5,947 nt of DNA from Wenzhouxiangella sp. (GTDB lineage: Bacteria > Pseudomonadota > Gammaproteobacteria > Xanthomonadales > Wenzhouxiangellaceae). Within the stretch, counting starts at the first letter, position 1, and each line of letters opens with the position of its first letter. Below, piece after piece: positions 3,511 through 5,947 of this stretch. The DNA lies in assembly GCA_021767625.1 (NCBI GenBank), contig JAASTB010000148.1, forward strand, positions 1-5,947, written 5' to 3'. A program made the translations under genes and the position numbers. The notes beneath the pieces are model-generated. The model ran no database searches, had not been told where the DNA came from, and worked only from the letters and a program-made list of their open reading frames with translations.

Positions 3511-5947
3511 CTATCCCCAGCGCCGGGTCTCGCCCGGCCCTTCGACGTTGATCACGCAACGCCCGCACAGTTCGGGGTGCTTGTCGTCGGCCCCGACCGA
3601 GTCGCGGTGGTGCCAGCAGCGCACGCACTTGGCGTGTTCGGTCGGCTGGACGGCCAGCTTGAGCGTATCGCCGTCGATCTCGGCCGTCTCCATCGGCTCG
3701 GCCACCGGCGCGAGGTGCACGTCCGAGGAGATGAAGAAGAAGCGCAGTTCGTCGCCGACGGCGTCGAGCTCCTCGGCCAGCTTGCCGGAGGCTTCCAGCG
3801 TGATCTCGGCGGCCAGCGAGGCGCCGATGGTCTTGTCGCGCCGCAGCTGCTCGAGCCAGGGACCGACGACCTCGCGCACCTTGCGCAGGCGCTGGATGGT
3901 GGCGCGGTCGGCCTCGTCGCCGCTCGCCAGCTTGTCGTACCAGGTGGCGAGCATGACCGTGTCCTTGCGCTCGCCTGGCATTTCGGCCCAGATCTCCTCG
4001 GCGGTGAAGCTGCAGATGGGTGCGAGCCAGCGCACCAGGGCCTCGAGGATATGGTGCATGGCCGTCTGGGCCGAACGACGGGCCGGATGGTCCTCGGGCA
4101 GCGTGTAGAGACGGTCCTTGATGATGTCGAGGTAGAACGCGCCCATGTCGACCGAGCAGAAGTGGTGCACGCCCTGGTAGATGTTGAGGTAGCGGTAGTT
4201 GCGGTAGGCCTCGGTAACCTCGTCCTGCAGGCGCGCGGCCATATCGACGGCGTAGCGGTCGAGCGGCAGCAGCTCGTCGAGCGAGCGGGCGTGCTTTTCG
4301 GGATCGAAGCCGTTGAGGTTGCCCAGCAGGAAGCGCGCGGTGTTGCGAATGCGCCGGTAGGCGTCGGCGACGCGCTTGAGGATCTCGTCGGAGACGCTCA
4401 TTTCCTGGCGGTAGTCGGCGGCGGCCACCCACAGGCGCAGGATGTCGGCACCGAGGGTCTTCATGACCTGCTGCGGGGCGACCACGTTGCCCTGCGATTT
4501 CGACATCTTCTTGCCCTCGGCGTCGACGGTGAAGCCGTGGGTGAGCACCTGCTCGTAGGGCGCGATGCCGTGCATGGCCACCGAAGTGAGCAGCGAGGAC
4601 TGGAACCAGCCGCGGTGCTGGTCGGAACCTTCCAGGTAGATATCGGCCGGGCGCTTGAGCTCGCTGCGCTGGTCGAGCACGCAGTGGTGCGTCACGCCCG
4701 AGTCGAACCACACGTCGAGGATGTCGGGCACGGGCTCGTACTTTTCGCCGTCAACGCCCAGGCGCTCGGCGATGTCGTCGGCATACCAGGCATCGACGCC
4801 GTCGGATTCCACGATCTCGGCGAACTTCTGCAGCAGCTCAGGTGTTTCCGGATGCGGCTGCTGGCTGTCGCGGTCGATGAAGAAGCCCAGCGGCACGCCC
4901 CAGGTGCGCTGGCGCGAGATGCACCAGTCGGGGCGGGTCTCGATCATGCCGCGGATGCGCGCCTGGCCCCACTCGGGCACCCAGCGAACGTTGTCGATGG
5001 CCTTGAGCGCGTCGTCTCTGAGGCCGGCCTGGTCCATGGCGATGAACCACTGCGGCGTGGTGCGGAAGGCCGTCGGCGTCTTGTGGCGCCAGCAGTGCGG
5101 ATAGCTGTGGCCGAAGTCCTCGGCGGCGAGCAGCGTGCCGTTGGTGCGCATGTGCTCGACCAGCATGGGGTTGGCCTTCCAGACGTGCTCGCCGCCGACC
5201 ACCGGCGTCTCCTCGACGAAGATGCCGCGCCCGTCGATGGGATTGACCACGTCCAGGCCGTATTCCTGGCCGACGTCGAAGTCTTCCTGCCCGTGGCCGG
5301 GGGCGGTGTGGACCGCGCCGGTACCGGTTTCGGTGGTGACGTGCTCGCCGAGAATCACGGGAACGTCGTAGTCGCGGAACGGGTGGTGCAGGCGAAGATG
5401 CTCGAGCGCTTTGCCCTTGACGGTGGCCAGCACCTCGACCTTTTCCAGGCCGATGCGCTCGCAGACGTCATCGCGCAGCTCGGTGGCGACCACCAGGTCG
5501 CGCTGCGCGCCCTCGCGCATGCCGCGCACCAGGTCGTAATCGAGTTCGGCGTTCAGGCACACGGCCTGGTTGGCCGGAATGGTCCAGGGCGTGGTCGTCC
5601 AGATGACGACGCCGGCGTCGTCCGCCAGCCCGTCGACGCCGAACAGCTTGCCGAGCGCCGCCGTATCCACGGCCGGGAAAAGTACGTCGACCGCGATCGA
5701 GGTCTTGTCCTGGTATTCGATCTCGGCCTCGGCCAGGGCCGAGCCGCAGTCGAAGCACCAGTGCACCGGCTTGACGCCGCGCTTGAGATGGCCGCGCTCG
5801 ACGATTTGTGAGAGCGCGCGCAGCATGTCGGCCTCGTACTTGAAGTCCTTGGTGGCGTAGGGATGATCCCAGTCGCCCAGCCCGCCGAGGCGCTTGAAAT
5901 CCTCGCGCTGGTTGTCGATCTGCTTTTCGGCGTATTCGCGGCACTTC
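3511..5947 (-). CDS. ileS: Isoleucyl-tRNA synthetase (5' end missing)
   Basis: Class I aminoacyl-tRNA synthetase that charges tRNA-Ile in the cytosol and edits mischarged valine. 811 residues are visible, beginning KCREYAEKQIDNQREDF. E. coli IleRS has 938, so roughly the first 130-155 residues, including the HIGH motif, lie beyond the window. Visible landmarks, numbered from the first visible codon: the CP1 editing domain with WTTTPWT (about 115-121) and HTAPGHGQEDF (213-223), which carries the conserved editing aspartate; DWCISRQRTWGVP; DVWFDSG; YLEGSDQHRGWF; and KMSKS at 480-484 (4509-4495). A C-terminal zinc-binding module has four cysteines (774, 777, 794, 797; CVRC and CGRC), as in the E. 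coli-type bacterial enzyme. Nothing is missing or frameshifted. An internal ATG at 5826 is not the start, since homology continues upstream. Co-transcribed with lspA. Confidence 0.98.
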   Translation of the reverse strand, partial: KCREYAEKQIDNQREDFKRLGGLGDWDHPYATKDFKYEADMLRALSQIVERGHLKRGVKPVHWCFDCGSALAEAEIEYQDKTSIAVDVLFPAVDTAALGKLFGVDGLADDAGVVIWTTTPWTIPANQAVCLNAELDYDLVRGMREGAQRDLVVATELRDDVCERIGLEKVEVLATVKGKALEHLRLHHPFRDYDVPVILGEHVTTETGTGAVHTAPGHGQEDFDVGQEYGLDVVNPIDGRGIFVEETPVVGGEHVWKANPMLVEHMRTNGTLLAAEDFGHSYPHCWRHKTPTAFRTTPQWFIAMDQAGLRDDALKAIDNVRWVPEWGQARIRGMIETRPDWCISRQRTWGVPLGFFIDRDSQQPHPETPELLQKFAEIVESDGVDAWYADDIAERLGVDGEKYEPVPDILDVWFDSGVTHHCVLDQRSELKRPADIYLEGSDQHRGWFQSSLLTSVAMHGIAPYEQVLTHGFTVDAEGKKMSKSQGNVVAPQQVMKTLGADILRLWVAAADYRQEMSVSDEILKRVADAYRRIRNTARFLLGNLNGFDPEKHARSLDELLPLDRYAVDMAARLQDEVTEAYRNYRYLNIYQGVHHFCSVDMGAFYLDIIKDRLYTLPEDHPARRSAQTAMHHILEALVRWLAPICSFTAEEIWAEMPGERKDTVMLATWYDKLASGDEADRATIQRLRKVREVVGPWLEQLRRDKTIGASLAAEITLEASGKLAEELDAVGDELRFFFISSDVHLAPVAEPMETAEIDGDTLKLAVQPTEHAKCVRCWHHRDSVGADDKHPELCGRCVINVEGPGETRRWG
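3514..3518 (-). promoter_or_regulatory. lspA ribosome binding site inside the ileS 3' end
   Basis: On the minus strand GGGGA spans the last codons of ileS (Trp-Gly) and lies seven bases before the lspA ATG at 3506. The ileS TAG (3513-3511) falls between the two, so ribosomes finishing ileS pass over and expose this site, consistent with translational coupling. Confidence 0.6.

Noticed and set aside
3427..5811. 794-codon open frame on the plus strand
   Set aside because: It lies antisense to ileS, whose motifs are unmistakable on the minus strand. Long antisense open frames are expected in GC-rich codon-biased genes; the translation is Val/Ala/Gly-rich with no recognisable motif.

Overview
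The window looks like ordinary chromosome from a GC-rich gammaproteobacterium. This rests on three things: the YccA and IleRS proteins resemble their E. coli counterparts closely, ileS-lspA is linked, and codon use is strongly GC-biased. I cannot place it to genus; a Chromatiales- or Xanthomonadales-like lineage is a guess.

Layout. (1) Positions 1-713, minus strand: the first 237 codons of a PLP-dependent enzyme of the cysteine synthase superfamily, most like the Cds1-type L-cysteine desulfhydrases; it runs off the left edge. (2) Positions 714-831: a divergent promoter region. (3) Positions 832-1515, plus strand: yccA, a seven-helix Bax inhibitor-1 family membrane protein, closed by a strong intrinsic terminator at 1541-1577. 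(4) Positions 1748-2689, minus strand: an unrecognised gene for a secreted, six-cysteine, probably helical protein, convergent with yccA. (5) Positions 2690-3005: a gene-free stretch with repeats. (6) Positions 3006-3506, minus strand: lspA, lipoprotein signal peptidase. (7) Positions 3511-5947, minus strand: ileS, missing its 5' end, four bases upstream of lspA and almost certainly co-transcribed with it.

The most notable structure is a pair of about 76-bp repeats in opposite orientation (1631-1706 and 2760-2835) that bracket the unrecognised gene and its likely promoter. Each copy has two perfect 8-bp-stem hairpins separated by exactly 30 bases. All 32 stem bases are identical between copies, and every one of the 17 differences in the 75-bp core lies in a loop or the linker. 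This looks like a dispersed, structure-conserved intergenic element (REP/BIME-like). The pair and the orphan gene sit where many gammaproteobacteria carry fkpB and ispH after lspA.

The genes do not form one pathway. ileS and lspA are housekeeping genes (tRNA charging, lipoprotein maturation). YccA is linked in E. coli to the FtsH protease. The PLP enzyme belongs to sulfur amino acid metabolism. I see no RNA genes, CRISPR array, transposase or phage genes, and no convincing evidence of a complete novel system.
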